DNA from: Terfezia claveryi
Taxonomy: Eukaryota; Ascomycota; Pezizomycetes; Pezizales; Pezizaceae
Reading direction: 5' to 3'
Length of the DNA stretch: 64,000 nucleotides
Assembly: GCA_015179025.1 (NCBI GenBank)
Contig: WHUX01000030.1
Location: 124,001 to 188,000 of the forward strand
Shown: positions 36,725-47,008 of the stretch, in pieces
How the letters are laid out: the number at the start of each line of letters is the position of its first letter
Position numbering within the stretch: the first letter of the stretch is position 1
The notes under the pieces: generated by a model
Database searches by the model: none
Seen by the model: only the letters and a program-made list of their open reading frames with translations
Told to the model about the DNA's origin: nothing
Translations under genes and position numbers: made by a program

Positions 36725-38265
36725 ACACGTATGTACGCACCTTAATCTTCGGGAGTACTGTATGATGTGGGGAGCGAGCTGGAGTAAAGGGATGGGTGTA
36801 TATTATGATATTTCTTGCAAGCGTCTACCGGTACCTGCCATTTGTCATTGGAGTAAATCCTAGTGTAATATAGCTTATAAAAGTTCCTACATGCCGCCAT
36901 CTTTGAAAGTCATCTGCTTATATTCATTTGATCTTTCAATCCAAAATTCTATTCCCAACCAATCATCCGTTCCTCATGTGACCTTTAACCAAAGGCAGTG
37001 CTAACAAGCCCCAGGCAGCAGCTAATTTTTTTTTTTTATCAGGGTTCGACTTCAGTGCAGCACTCGCTTCTTGCCCTTGTCAACTAGACCGCAGGAAGGC
37101 CGACTAATGCTCTCTTTTCCTAGCTCACCAATCCTCAACATCAAGCCATTCCGAGAACAGGGCCAGGGTCACCCGGTTGGAATGGGCCGACAGCGAATAC
37201 AATCCTTTAGCTGAAGTGCTTCTTTTCTGTGCGACAGAGATTCTCCCTGTCTTTATCTCGACTGAGTGAACAAGCTGGGGTTGTGATAGATTGATTCAAA
37301 GCAAGTGTATGAAGCGGGTCGGCCTCCTTTTTTCTCGATCATCCCCTGGTCTTAAGGTCAAGCGATCGTTTGGTACCTTTTGGCTCTACTTCACCTACCT
37401 GCATAAATATACCCAGTCGACTTTCTGTTGGAAACCTCACCTGCCTAACCACGGCAACCCTCGATCAAGATTGATCAAGAGCAACTCCTGTTTTGGAATC
37501 AGGATCCCTGTCGGTCGTCCTGTCTGCCTCCTGCCTTTGCTCGGCGTTGAAAGTAGCCTCGTCAAATTGAAAACTTCAGTTTACCTAAGCTCAGCTCTCG
37601 GCTCATCCATCTACTCGAGTCGACTCCCGTTGGTGGTCTTCAATTCTAGGAGTCGAGTCCAGGCTCATTTTCCATCTCAGAGCAATACTATACAGAGAAC
37701 AAGCGAAATCAACTTCTTACACCTGCCCGCTGAACTATTTAATCAACCCATAGCTCGCTATCAACCAGCTCGGGAATAATATCAGCCTAGGATAACAGGT
37801 CGAAGTTTCTTGTTTACCATTAAACTTACACCCATCTGTCATCAATCATCAATCATCCACGGCTCCCTACTGATCAAACGAAGCTCTAAGACTGTAAGAT
37901 ACGAAGCTTAAAGGACCACGAAACTCTAATCTTTAGATTTGTGTACATACGTGATATCTTGGTTACAGTACCATTGTTTACTGCACCACCAGACGGGACC
38001 GGGAGGGGTATACCTTACTCTCTTCCTACGCACTGGATCGACCCTCGAAGCACCATCGAACGCTCCACTCCACTATTTCCATACCGCACAGACCATCATC
38101 AAGTACCGAGCCATCGTGGACCAGGACTCCATCACCGAGAAAATTTCCGTTGACTGCAGGAATATATTTCACAACCTCGCCCACAGCCGCAATCTAGTCC
38201 CCTAGCCGTTGGGCGGCCTGTTCTTATTAACATAAACAAACACATACACATTAACAACAACAATC
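36725..38265. other. Intergenic region and likely dot1 leader
   Basis: 1.5 kb between spb1 and dot1, both on the plus strand. The right half is C/T-rich with several short ATG frames, as in a long 5' UTR. No motif-bearing protein recognised. Confidence 0.5.
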
Positions 38266-40450
38266 ATGTCTTTCTTTTCCCGCTTCCAGCCTGCAGGCAC
38301 AACAGCCATAACAAAGCAAGACATCAAAGTCAAAACCGTCAAAGTACCCGCCACACACCCTCTCCCTATTCTCTCTCACCCCCGCCCCTCTACCCCACGC
38401 ACCACTTCCGCACCGGCATCTGCCCCTTCCACCTCATCCACTACCAAGGCCAAATTCTCGAAACCCATAACGAAGAACAATTTGCTGTTACCACCCGGCA
38501 ACAGTCCCACCAATCCTCGTGGCCGGGAGTCAAAACCACTCAACAGCCGGGACTGTCGAAGCACAAGCCGAGACTTCACCCGAGACTTCACCCGCGACCG
38601 TTCCCTTAAACGCAAAGAGTCCTCTTCTTCTTTCCAACGCCTCGACAGCCCCAGCACAACAACCTCCTCCCTCCGCTCTGTGTCTCCGAGCAACGACTCG
38701 GTCACATCACACACTCACACTAAAAAACGCAGATTAACTCCCTCTGCCCCACACCACCGGAACTCGCCTATCCAGGAACGTCTTGTCAGCAGCGATGAAG
38801 ACTCTGACGTCTCTGAAGATGGCACAGTCACTGGCTCAAGGGAAGAAAAATTCCGCCGGGAACGGGAGGCAAAGGAGCTGGGATTATTGAGTAGGAATTA
38901 CTTGAACCCAAAGAGCTTCAAGTCTGAACGAATGAGTTTTGTGCATGCGGATCAGATTGCGAACTTGAAAAAGGAGGGATATCGTAGAGGTATTTCTTGG
39001 AATTTCTTTTCTTTTTCGTTTTCTGGCACTTGTTGGTTCTGTGTTGGTGTAGCTAGGCCCAGTCCCACTTTTGGCGGTCAAAGCGCATCTTGTACTATTA
39101 CATGCTGTCATCAGAGAAAAAATCGAATTCTTTGTGGAACACCGGTTAATTTCTCTGGGAGAATGTGGACTAATAATTTCTGAACTTATGTTCAATATGT
39201 AGTTTTTCGTGCTGATTCCGGTATCCTCGAGGTCTCACTTAGCTACCCTGCTATGCCGCTCAAGGAGAGGTTGGTATCCACTCTCATCCATTTGGAAGCG
39301 TCCCCACGGTGGCCTTATCCGAAATGCCTCCTCCATCTCTCAAGATAATGTGTCCTATACTGACTATGAAGTATTCTATATGGAAAGATATATGCTTGTG
39401 CAACACCGTGATAATGATGAATTCAAACCCATTGGAGATATCACCGCCACCATTGAAATGGTAGCTGAACAACTCCTTTCACCAAAACATCGCATTCCGA
39501 TTGTCAGCGAGGACGTAGAAGCCGATGGAGTCATACTCAAAATCCGCCGTGCTATGAGGAGGGGTGATCCCAAGCTCCTCGAGGAGGCAATTGAGAAATA
39601 TAACAAGCTCATCCGGACGTATCGAAAATCTGGAGTCCTTCAAAAGAATATCGAAAAGCTCGGAAAGTCCGGGATGGGGATTCCGCTTGCATTCTCGGAG
39701 CATGTCCTCGCACAGAGTTATGCAAGGAGTGTTGCGCTGGAAGTAGATGCCTTGCGGAAGTATGAGGCGTTTAGCAATAATGTCTATGGGGAGTTGTTGC
39801 CAAAATTTACCAGCAAACTGTTCAAGGAGGCGAAGTTGAGGCCCGATCAGGTTTTTGTGGACTTGGGATCTGGGACAGGAAATGTGGTCCTTCATGCAGC
39901 GATCGAAGTGGGTTGTGAGAGTTGGGGATGTGAAATGATGGAGAAGGCGTGCGAATTGGCAGATGCGCAAGCGAGGGAGTTTGAGGCGAGGTGCATATTG
40001 TGGGGTTTAAAGCCCGGGAAGGTGACTCTGGAGAAGGGCGATTTCTTGGAGAATGAGGCGATTGCGAATGTCTTGAGGAGAGCAGATGTTTTGGTGAGTC
40101 CTGTCCTATATATTCATTTTTTGTCTTCCCCCCTCGGTTGCGAAACTTGCCCTGTTGACATTTACCTGTAATAGCTTGTCAACAACTACGCCTTCGACTC
40201 AAGCCTCAATGCCCGCCTCATCGACATGTTCCTTGATCTTAAGGAGGGAACGCAAATTATCTCTTTGAAGTCTTTTGTTCCACCAAACCACGTTATCACA
40301 CCCCGTAATGTTGATAGTCCCGTCAACCTTCTCCGAGTCGAGGAAAAGGAATACTTTTCGGGGTGCGTTAGTTGGACAAATGCACCTGGGCGATATTATG
40401 TTGCAACTGTGGATAGGAGCATGTTAAGGGCTTTCTTGGATGAGCATTAG
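38266..40450 (+). CDS. dot1: Histone H3-K79 methyltransferase Dot1
   Basis: Exons 38266-38989, 39203-39269, 39388-40093 and 40175-40450 give 590 residues. The first 230 residues are basic, Ser/Pro-rich and disordered, with a small repeat SRDFTRDFTRDRS and a KKRR motif; such regions in Dot1 contact nucleosomal DNA. The catalytic DOT1 domain follows: SLSYPAMPLKERYMLV, YGELLPKFTSKLFKEA, the AdoMet loop VFVDLGSGTGNVVLHAA, ESWGCEMMEKACELA, LVNNYAFDSSLNARL and the closing ISLKSFVPPN. It methylates Lys79 of H3 on nucleosomes and acts in silencing and the DNA-damage response. Intron 2 (39270-39387) is largely open in another frame; only splicing it gives the family sequence KERYMLVQHRDNDEFKPIGD. Intron 1 is long (213 nt). 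Confidence 0.96.
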
Positions 40451-40931
40451 TTGAGCTGTTCTTGAAATGGCCATTGCGTCTTGGTCTTTCTTTGGTCTGT
40501 GTCTTTTCTCTGGGGAGTAGATAGTGCCGCTTGCACTGATAAAGAGGCTCTTCTGGAATTTTGCTGTTGAAGGATGATTCTTAATGAGTAGGAATGGCGT
40601 TTTTGTGCTGTGTTTGATGTTGGGGGTATGTGTCTCGAGCTTGGATATACTTTGAGTAAGGTGCCGGTCGGGTGGGATACCTCACATACCATGATGTAGA
40701 TGGATTGCTGTGTACTTGCTTGTTAGTTATTATCATTTTACTAGTATCCTCATTTTGTTACTAGATATTTGAGCATCAGCATTAGCGGACAAGATTCATG
40801 AGCAAAAAAAAATGAGCAAACGAATTCAATGTAACAAATCAAAGATACAAACCTCCGTGCACAGAAAAGAAAAGATAATAGAGCCCAAAGTTTCCACATT
40901 AGTCAAAAAATAAAATTATATATACCCTTTC
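40451..40931. other. Convergent 3' region, dot1 / atg16
   Basis: 0.5 kb between converging genes, T-rich after dot1. Nothing beyond 3' UTR-like sequence is visible. Confidence 0.55.
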
Positions 40932-41730
40932 TCAGGAGTATTTCGAATTATTGATCAACTCCTCTGCCTCTCGTTCTTTATACTTCATCATCCTCTTCAC
41001 TAAATCATTGTATTCTCCTTGCAGCTTATCTTTCTGATCATGTAATACGTTCAGCTGCATTTCTAAGGCTATGATATCGTCCTGTAACCGTTCCACCTGC
41101 TTGTTCTTGTATTGCATCTCTTCTTCCCTGGTTGCTAGTTTGCGGGAGAAGGTATTCCGTTCTTCGATTAGCTCGGCTATTTGTTGCTTACAAGAGCTAT
41201 GGGAAGCTATGAGCTCGGTGTATTGGGCTTTGAGGGCATTGAGGTCGGTAGTAAGAAGAGTTTTTGTGCGCTGGGCAATTGTAAGGTCGGATTTTAGTTG
41301 GAGGAGGACAGGGTTGGTGGGTTCAAGGCCAAGGGGAGTGGGGATTGAGGGGGGGGTTCCCGGAGCGTGAGGAAGGTTGGTTTGTGGGGAAGAGTCGGAG
41401 GGAGTCGTTGTTTCCTTGGGGTTGGGGATCTGAGTTTGGGAGCAGATTGTGGAGTGGGGAGCTCCGAAAGGGCGGTTCAGTTGAAGAGCCTGGACTTTGG
41501 ATTCGAGGAAGGAGGTACGGGAGGCGAGGCGGGTATCTAAGCGGGGTGTTGTGGGTTAGTTGGTTAATGCGAGAAAGAAGGGGACTGGGTAATGTTATGG
41601 GAGAATATCTCTCGTCCGTTTTGGCGAAAGAGATTAACGTACAGGCAGTGATGATGTCAAGCTGGGATTTCTCCCGCTTGTCCCGCTCGGTGAGGGATGC
41701 GAGAATGGAGTCTTTCCAAGTCTCTGCCAT
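40932..41730 (-). CDS. atg16: Autophagy protein Atg16
   Basis: Exons 41730-41643 and 41536-40932 give 230 residues. The N-terminal helix MAETWKDSILASLTERDKRE plus ITAYTRLASRTSFLESKVQ matches the Atg5-binding region. After a proline/threonine-rich linker (about 60-105), a long coiled coil runs to the end (LKAQYTELIASHSSCKQQIA, QVERLQDDIIALEMQLNVL), ending in KEREAEELINNS. There are no WD40 repeats, as expected of fungal Atg16. It dimerises and joins Atg12-Atg5 as the E3-like complex that directs Atg8 lipidation at the phagophore. The 106-nt intron splits the Atg5-binding region. It is head-to-head with ypt7, 802 bp apart. Confidence 0.95.
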
Positions 41731-42532
41731 CTTCGATTTCGTGGAATTGCGCAGGGTATTGGAGATTAGAACGCCGGAAGAACTACGAAATATGGTGGAA
41801 ATGCAGGAGAGCAAACGGGTGCTCTTAAAATTAGAACGGAGAATATAGACCAATTCCCTAAGCACTGAAGCTCAGACAGGGCCTAGATAGCTCCGAATTG
41901 AAGGTCGTACGTAGCCTTACAGCAAGCGCCTTAAACTCATGTATCAATCGCTTCAATGGTGATGCTTTCCAGATCCTTCAATACCATGGTATGATTCGCT
42001 GAGAGACTCCCTTGGAATAAAAAAAAATAGGACTAAATCATGAAGGGATGGAACGTGGAGGTTGACGATGTGTATGACGATCTGCAAGTGCATGTACATG
42101 AAATACCTAACACTCCGTTCTCGGCGAGCACCTGACAAGCATTAATACGCAATTAGCTCAGGCAGAGTCAATATGCATTTGGAGTAATACAGCGCCACTA
42201 TGCAAATAAAATCGAAGACCCAAGATGTGGCTGCGGCCTTCTGATTGACGCTTGGTTTGTTGGTGCACCTGATCTATCCCTCCAATCATCCGTCCGCAGC
42301 TGTTATTTTTGTTATTTGTCGACTTAAAAGTTCCATCGACGCTACTACTATCACCTCTGCAACCTTCCAGTTTACCTCCGGTTCAAGCCACTTGTTTCAG
42401 ATCGGCGTGAGGTTAGGCTCTCAACACAAGTCAACAAACAGTCTGCATACTTCGCTTGCTTCCATATCCACAGGATACCCAAGCGATATAATTGCACTGA
42501 ACCTCAAGCCTTGTTATACCCATAAATCAGCT
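41731..42532. promoter_or_regulatory. Divergent upstream region, atg16 / ypt7
   Basis: 802 bp between two divergent start codons, holding the promoters and leaders of both genes. No specific binding site is claimed. Confidence 0.5.
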
Positions 42533-43486
42533 ATGACTTCACGAAAGAAGGTTTTGCTTAAGGTAGGGTACACATGGCTCATTCCAGTTGTGATGACATG
42601 AAACTTACAATTACTGACGATGTGGCGATAGGTTATTATCCTTGGAGACAGTGGCGTCGGGAAGACCTCACTCATGAACCAATATGTATGGTGACTTGAT
42701 TGACCTTAGTCACCTCAGTTGGTATGGATAGCTCATCAGTACTTGGGACAATATAGGTGAACAAGAAGTTCAGCGCAAGCTACAAGGCAACAATCGGTGC
42801 GGATTTCCTTACGAAAGAGGTACTCGTTGATGACCGGTTAGTTACTATGCAGGTACTTTACCCCACTGAGATTGAACCTACACGTTAGGAGCGACTCCAG
42901 CTAATTAGTGCTCTTCAACCATATAGCTCTGGGACACTGCTGGCCAGGAACGGTTTCAGTCTCTAGGTGTGGCATTCTATAGAGGCGCAGACTGCTGTGT
43001 GCTTGTATATGATGTCAACAATGCCAAATCCTTCGACATGCTAGATTCATGGAGAGACGAATTCTTGATTCAAGCATCACCAAACTTCCCTGAAAGCTTC
43101 CCCTTTGTCGTGTTAGGGAATAAGATTGATGTCGAGGAGAGCAAGCGAGCGGTAGGCCTATCATACCTTGAGCAAGATAGTACCGTTGCTAAGTGGTGAA
43201 TTTAGATATCTCAAAAGCGTGCCATGGCCTTCTGTCAGTCGAAAGGTAATATCCCATACTTTGAGACAAGTGCGAAGGAGGCTATAAATGTAGAGCAGGC
43301 CTTTGAAGGTTTGTATGCTCCAGATTGTCGGTTCCTCATCATTGCGCCTGTATTGATTAGATGCTCCTCTATATAGTGATAGCAAGAAACGCCCTCGCAC
43401 AAGAGGAGTCGGAAGACTTCAGTGATGACTTCCCCGGGACAATTAACATTAATCTCGACAACGATCAAAGCGGATGCGCCTGTTAA
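42533..43486 (+). CDS. ypt7: Rab7-type GTPase Ypt7
   Basis: Exons 42533-42562, 42632-42685, 42757-42852, 42927-43151, 43206-43308 and 43377-43486 give 205 residues, the family length. All Ras-superfamily motifs are present: P loop GDSGVGKTS, switch [15 protein letters not shown] (Rab7-type effector loop), switch [19 protein letters not shown] and ETSAKEA. The C-terminal CAC is a double-geranylgeranylation signal. Ypt7 controls homotypic vacuole fusion and fusion of late endosomes and autophagosomes with the vacuole through the HOPS complex. It is densely interrupted, with five introns in 205 codons. The neighbours atg16 and a vacuolar-type transporter fit the same organelle. Confidence 0.98.
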
Positions 43487-44082
43487 ATCTGGGGTATGCG
43501 GATGATGCGATGGGACTTTAGTTTCTGCCTTCAAGAAGTACCTAATTTTATGATGTTTGCCCATGTTTCGCCTTTGCTGTAGCTCTCGTTTTTGTTGACT
43601 TACTTGTCTATTGGTGTTTTCCGTGTTGTTTCTTGTTTTCTGATCATTACAGTTTCTCGTATGCATCACATGCATGATATTTACACGGAGCTTAAGGGTT
43701 GTATGATTATAGTCAAGGTGGTTGATGACTTAAACTTATATTTTTGCCGTATTGCCTCCTATTGTCAAGGAAATATCCCGTCCATTTCTGATCGCGTGAG
43801 CGGGGAGAGCAATTTAAATGTAACCCCTGTCATCGATCGTTCTCATGCCCAGTGTAGTCCAGTTACCTTTACGCGTAGGTGAGATGAGCCTTGCTTCTTA
43901 CGTGCAGCGTGTTCCTCGAAAATAAACCCACAATGGCTTTGAGAACAATCTCACAATTTTGTGCAGCCTCGTTTTGATTCTTTTGATTCAGAACGATCTC
44001 TGCACTAAGCTTGGCCGTTGACTTAACGTGACTTCAAACCAGGCCCAAAAGCGCGGCTCAAGCAGAGTATAGCAGCGACCAT
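43487..44082. other. Intergenic region, ypt7 to DMT transporter
   Basis: 0.6 kb between two plus-strand genes; the first third is T-rich 3' UTR-like. No gene recognised. Confidence 0.5.
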
Positions 44083-45369
44083 ATGGAAGAAGCTGCTCTC
44101 CATCGAGCTGTCCCTCAAGACAGCCAAATTATACAATCCGGCCTTTCGGCAGTGGTGGAAGACATATCACCCCAATTCAAATTCGAAAGACATACGCTCG
44201 GGATAATTCTCATCCTTTTAGTAGTCGTTTTATGGGTGTCTGGAAACTTTCTCACATGGACACTTTTTTCTAATGAAACCTACTCGAAGCCATATCTGGT
44301 AAGCTATGTTAATAGTGCCATCTTCTCTGTCTATTTGTTACCCTGGATATGGAGAGGTGGGGTCAAAGAGCTAGTGGGGAGATGGAAGGATGGAGAGAGG
44401 CCATGGGGGGGTTTGGATAGGGACACTAGAGGGGAATATGCCTGGATAGCGTCCGAGGGAGATGAGGATGATGGCAGGTGCGCGGCCAAAATTGGGAAGC
44501 TTGGGCTGTTCGCAACAATTAGACTCAGTGCTGAGTTTGCCATATTGTGGTGGTTGGCGAATTACTTTTCCAGCGTTTGCTATGTTTATACCAGTGCTGC
44601 CAGTGGCTCTATCTTGAGTTCAACAAGCAGTAAGTACAGCCCATGGCCTTCCTCTATCATCTTAAACATAAATGCTAATGAAAATATAGGTGCATGGACC
44701 TTAATGTTGTGTGCTATTTTTCGTGTCGAGAGGTTCACTTGGTCAAAGGCTGCGGCGGCCTTAGTTAGTCTTACAGGAATTGCCATTATATCACAAAACG
44801 ACTCCACCAAACATCGAAATGATTCGGCACTAGATATACCCAATCGAACATCTGTGGAGATCCTTCTCGGCAACTTCCTAGCACTGGTTGGTGCACTCTT
44901 CTATGGAGTCTACACGACGTTGCTCAAAATGCGAATTGGGGATGAGTCGAGAATCAATATGCAAATGCTCTTTGGGATTTCTGGTGTTATTAACGCATTA
45001 GCGCTGTGGCCAGGAATTGTTATTGCACACCTCACCGGTTGGGAAACTTTTGAGTTACCCCCTGATAGTAAGGTCTGGTGGATGCTGGCAGCGAATTACG
45101 GGATGAACCTTATTGCAGATATTTCATGGGCTTATGCAATGCTGCTGACGACACCGCTGCTGGTTACAGTAGGGTTGGGGTTGGCGATTCCTGTGGCATT
45201 ATTGGGGCAAGCAATTTATCTATGGGAGATTCCGAGACCGCTTTATTGGCTTGGAGCGGTATTGGTTTTTGGCGCTTTCTTTTTCGTGAATAGAGAGAGT
45301 GAGGCTAGGGAAGCGGGTGGAGGGGTTGAGGTGGGAAATAACCAGGCTGTTGAAGGCCAGGTAGCTTGA
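44083..45369 (+). CDS. DMT-superfamily (EamA / SLC35F-like) vacuolar-type transporter
   Basis: Exons 44083-44629 and 44690-45369 give 408 residues. About ten hydrophobic segments are visible, beginning with TLGIILILLVVVLWVSGNFL and ending with YWLGAVLVFGAFFFV. The N-terminal part is followed by a hydrophilic loop of about 55 residues, then FAILWWLANYFSSVCYVYTSA and the second half with ALVSLTGIAIIS and LGNFLALVGALFYGVYTTLL. The pattern matches fungal relatives of yeast YML018C/Thi74, which localise to the vacuolar membrane or mitochondria; the substrate is unknown. The 60-nt intron has no stop and is a multiple of three, so retention would add 20 residues in the third or fourth membrane region. 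It is next to ypt7 on the same strand. Confidence 0.9.
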   Translation: MEEAALHRAVPQDSQIIQSGLSAVVEDISPQFKFERHTLGIILILLVVVLWVSGNFLTWTLFSNETYSKPYLVSYVNSAIFSVYLLPWIWRGGVKELVGRWKDGERPWGGLDRDTRGEYAWIASEGDEDDGRCAAKIGKLGLFATIRLSAEFAILWWLANYFSSVCYVYTSAASGSILSSTSSKYSPWPSSIILNINANENIGAWTLMLCAIFRVERFTWSKAAAALVSLTGIAIISQNDSTKHRNDSALDIPNRTSVEILLGNFLALVGALFYGVYTTLLKMRIGDESRINMQMLFGISGVINALALWPGIVIAHLTGWETFELPPDSKVWWMLAANYGMNLIADISWAYAMLLTTPLLVTVGLGLAIPVALLGQAIYLWEIPRPLYWLGAVLVFGAFFFVNRESEAREAGGGVEVGNNQAVEGQVA

Positions 45370-45609
45370 TTCAATCCATGGGCAACGCGGACTGTATAGA
45401 TTTCGTTAATTTGGGTTCGTTGGTTTAGAATATACGGTTACCCTGAATTCACCCTTCTGTACCTTTCTAAATTGAGATCATGCCAAGCTAGACAAGACAG
45501 TCTAAGACGTCTACTGATTAGTCTGACAGAATAGCATTAGCTATGTTTAGCATTAAAATACGTTCATTGTTACCATCATCCGCAAGACCTCGCATTGCTT
45601 ACCCCCAAT

Positions 45610-47008
45610 ATGTTACCTACCACGATTGAAGGCCCTGATATATCATTTAGGATAAACGATACTGAGGCACCTCCTCCTATTGAAAGCTTTGTGATAGAGG
45701 TTCAAACACTGCATCTGGAGAATACAATTCCAGTTGTGTCGACAATTTCACCCGCTACAGTGGAAGGACCTGGGATAACTACAGGTATCCATGAGATTGA
45801 AGCTCCTCCTGTTAGGGACCTTTTTGAGGAGGCACGAGCACCACATTTGGAGGATATATCAAAGATACCACAGGAACATACTGTGATAGCTGTCTCAGCT
45901 CAGGGAAAGGTTCTTTTTTTGGTCAAGGTCAACTGCTGGCTGGTGTTCTTCTCCATTTGGGGAACTTTGGCAAGGCTGGGGTTTGTTACGTTTACGGATT
46001 ATACGGGAGCACCAGTTGGTGGTGGGTCGAGCACGGGAAGTGGAGTGATATGGGCGAATTTTGCGGGGTGTGTAATTATGGGTTTCTTCACAGAGGATTT
46101 GAGATTGTTCTCATTGGCAAGAGTGAGCAAAGGAAGGAAACAAAAGCATAGCCCATCGTCAACAGCATCAGAAATGGTACCGAAGGTAGATAAATCTACT
46201 CTACCACTATATATCGGACTCACTACCGGATTTTGCGGGAGCTTTACTTCATTTTCGTCATATATGCTCCAGTCATTTTTATACCTGTCCAATACCCCTT
46301 CAGCCTATACCCACCCCAATGAAGGATATCCTGTATTTTCCTTCCTTGCATATATTATTCTTACCCTAGCGCTTTCTATCTCAGGGCTACAATTTGGAGC
46401 CCATTTTGCCGTGTTCATGCAGTCCTATACGCCGTCGATACCATCTGGAGCTATTAATTTCTTCGATAAAATAGTTCCACTTTTGGCTGCTGGGGTCTGG
46501 GTTGGGTCTATTGCTATGGCAGTAGTGATTGAGAAGTGGAGGGGTAAAGTTCTTTTTGCTTGTGTCTTCAGTCCGTTTGGCGCACTGGCAAGGTTCTGGG
46601 TATCAAAATTCTTGAACCCCAGGGTGAAGGGATTTCCTTTGGGGACGTTCACAGTAAACACCTTTGGGTCTGCAGTGCTGGCAGGAGTGGCTATGGGTCA
46701 ATACAGCCATCGTTGGACAGAAACAGCCGGTGGGATAGTGGGGTGCCAATTATTAAGAGGAGTGGGGGATGGGTTTTGTGGGTGTTTGACGACAGTCAGT
46801 ACTTGGGTTGTGGAGATACGAGGCTTGAGGAGTGAGTTACCCTGTATTCACACTATTCTTTACATTGTCAACTCACATGAAGGCAGGGCACAACGCATAT
46901 CAATACGCAATAGCTACCATAATCACCGGGATTCTAACGATGGTTGTCATCCTAGGGATCTATGTCTGGAGCCATGATGGGCTTATTGCCCCCAATGGGG
47001 CCTGCTGA
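45610..47008 (+). CDS. fex: Fluoride export protein, two-domain CrcB/FEX type
   Basis: Exons 45610-46831 and 46887-47008 give 447 residues. After a hydrophilic N-terminus of about 100 residues come two CrcB/Fluc-like halves joined in one chain, as in eukaryotic FEX. Half one has IWGTLARLGFVTF, GVIWANFAGCVIMGF and GLTTGFCGSFTSFSSYMLQ. Half two has SPFGALARFWVSKFLNP, LGTFTVNTFGSAVLAGVA and a degenerate GVGDGFCGCLTTVSTWVVE, then HNAYQYAIATIITGI. Each half thus shows the R-N-T/S-x-x-S features of fluoride channels. FEX sits in the plasma membrane and removes toxic fluoride. The N-terminus contains a duplicated segment of about 40 residues (TIEGPDI... and TVEGPGI...) not needed for the family fold. 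The start is the first ATG of the frame. Confidence 0.93.

Noticed and set aside
37291..37779. 162-codon frame upstream of dot1
   Set aside because: It lacks an ATG at its 5' end and any family motif; more likely dot1 leader.
39209..39390. A separate gene or alternative Dot1 start at 39209
   Set aside because: The first 60 residues are exon 2 in the wrong frame followed by intron 2; splicing 39269/39388 gives the family sequence.
41323..41865. Frames of over 160 residues on both strands near atg16
   Set aside because: One is antisense to atg16, the other is atg16 in a shifted frame across the intron.
45595..45609. Start of the fluoride exporter at 45595
   Set aside because: The codon there is TTG; the first ATG in frame is 45610.
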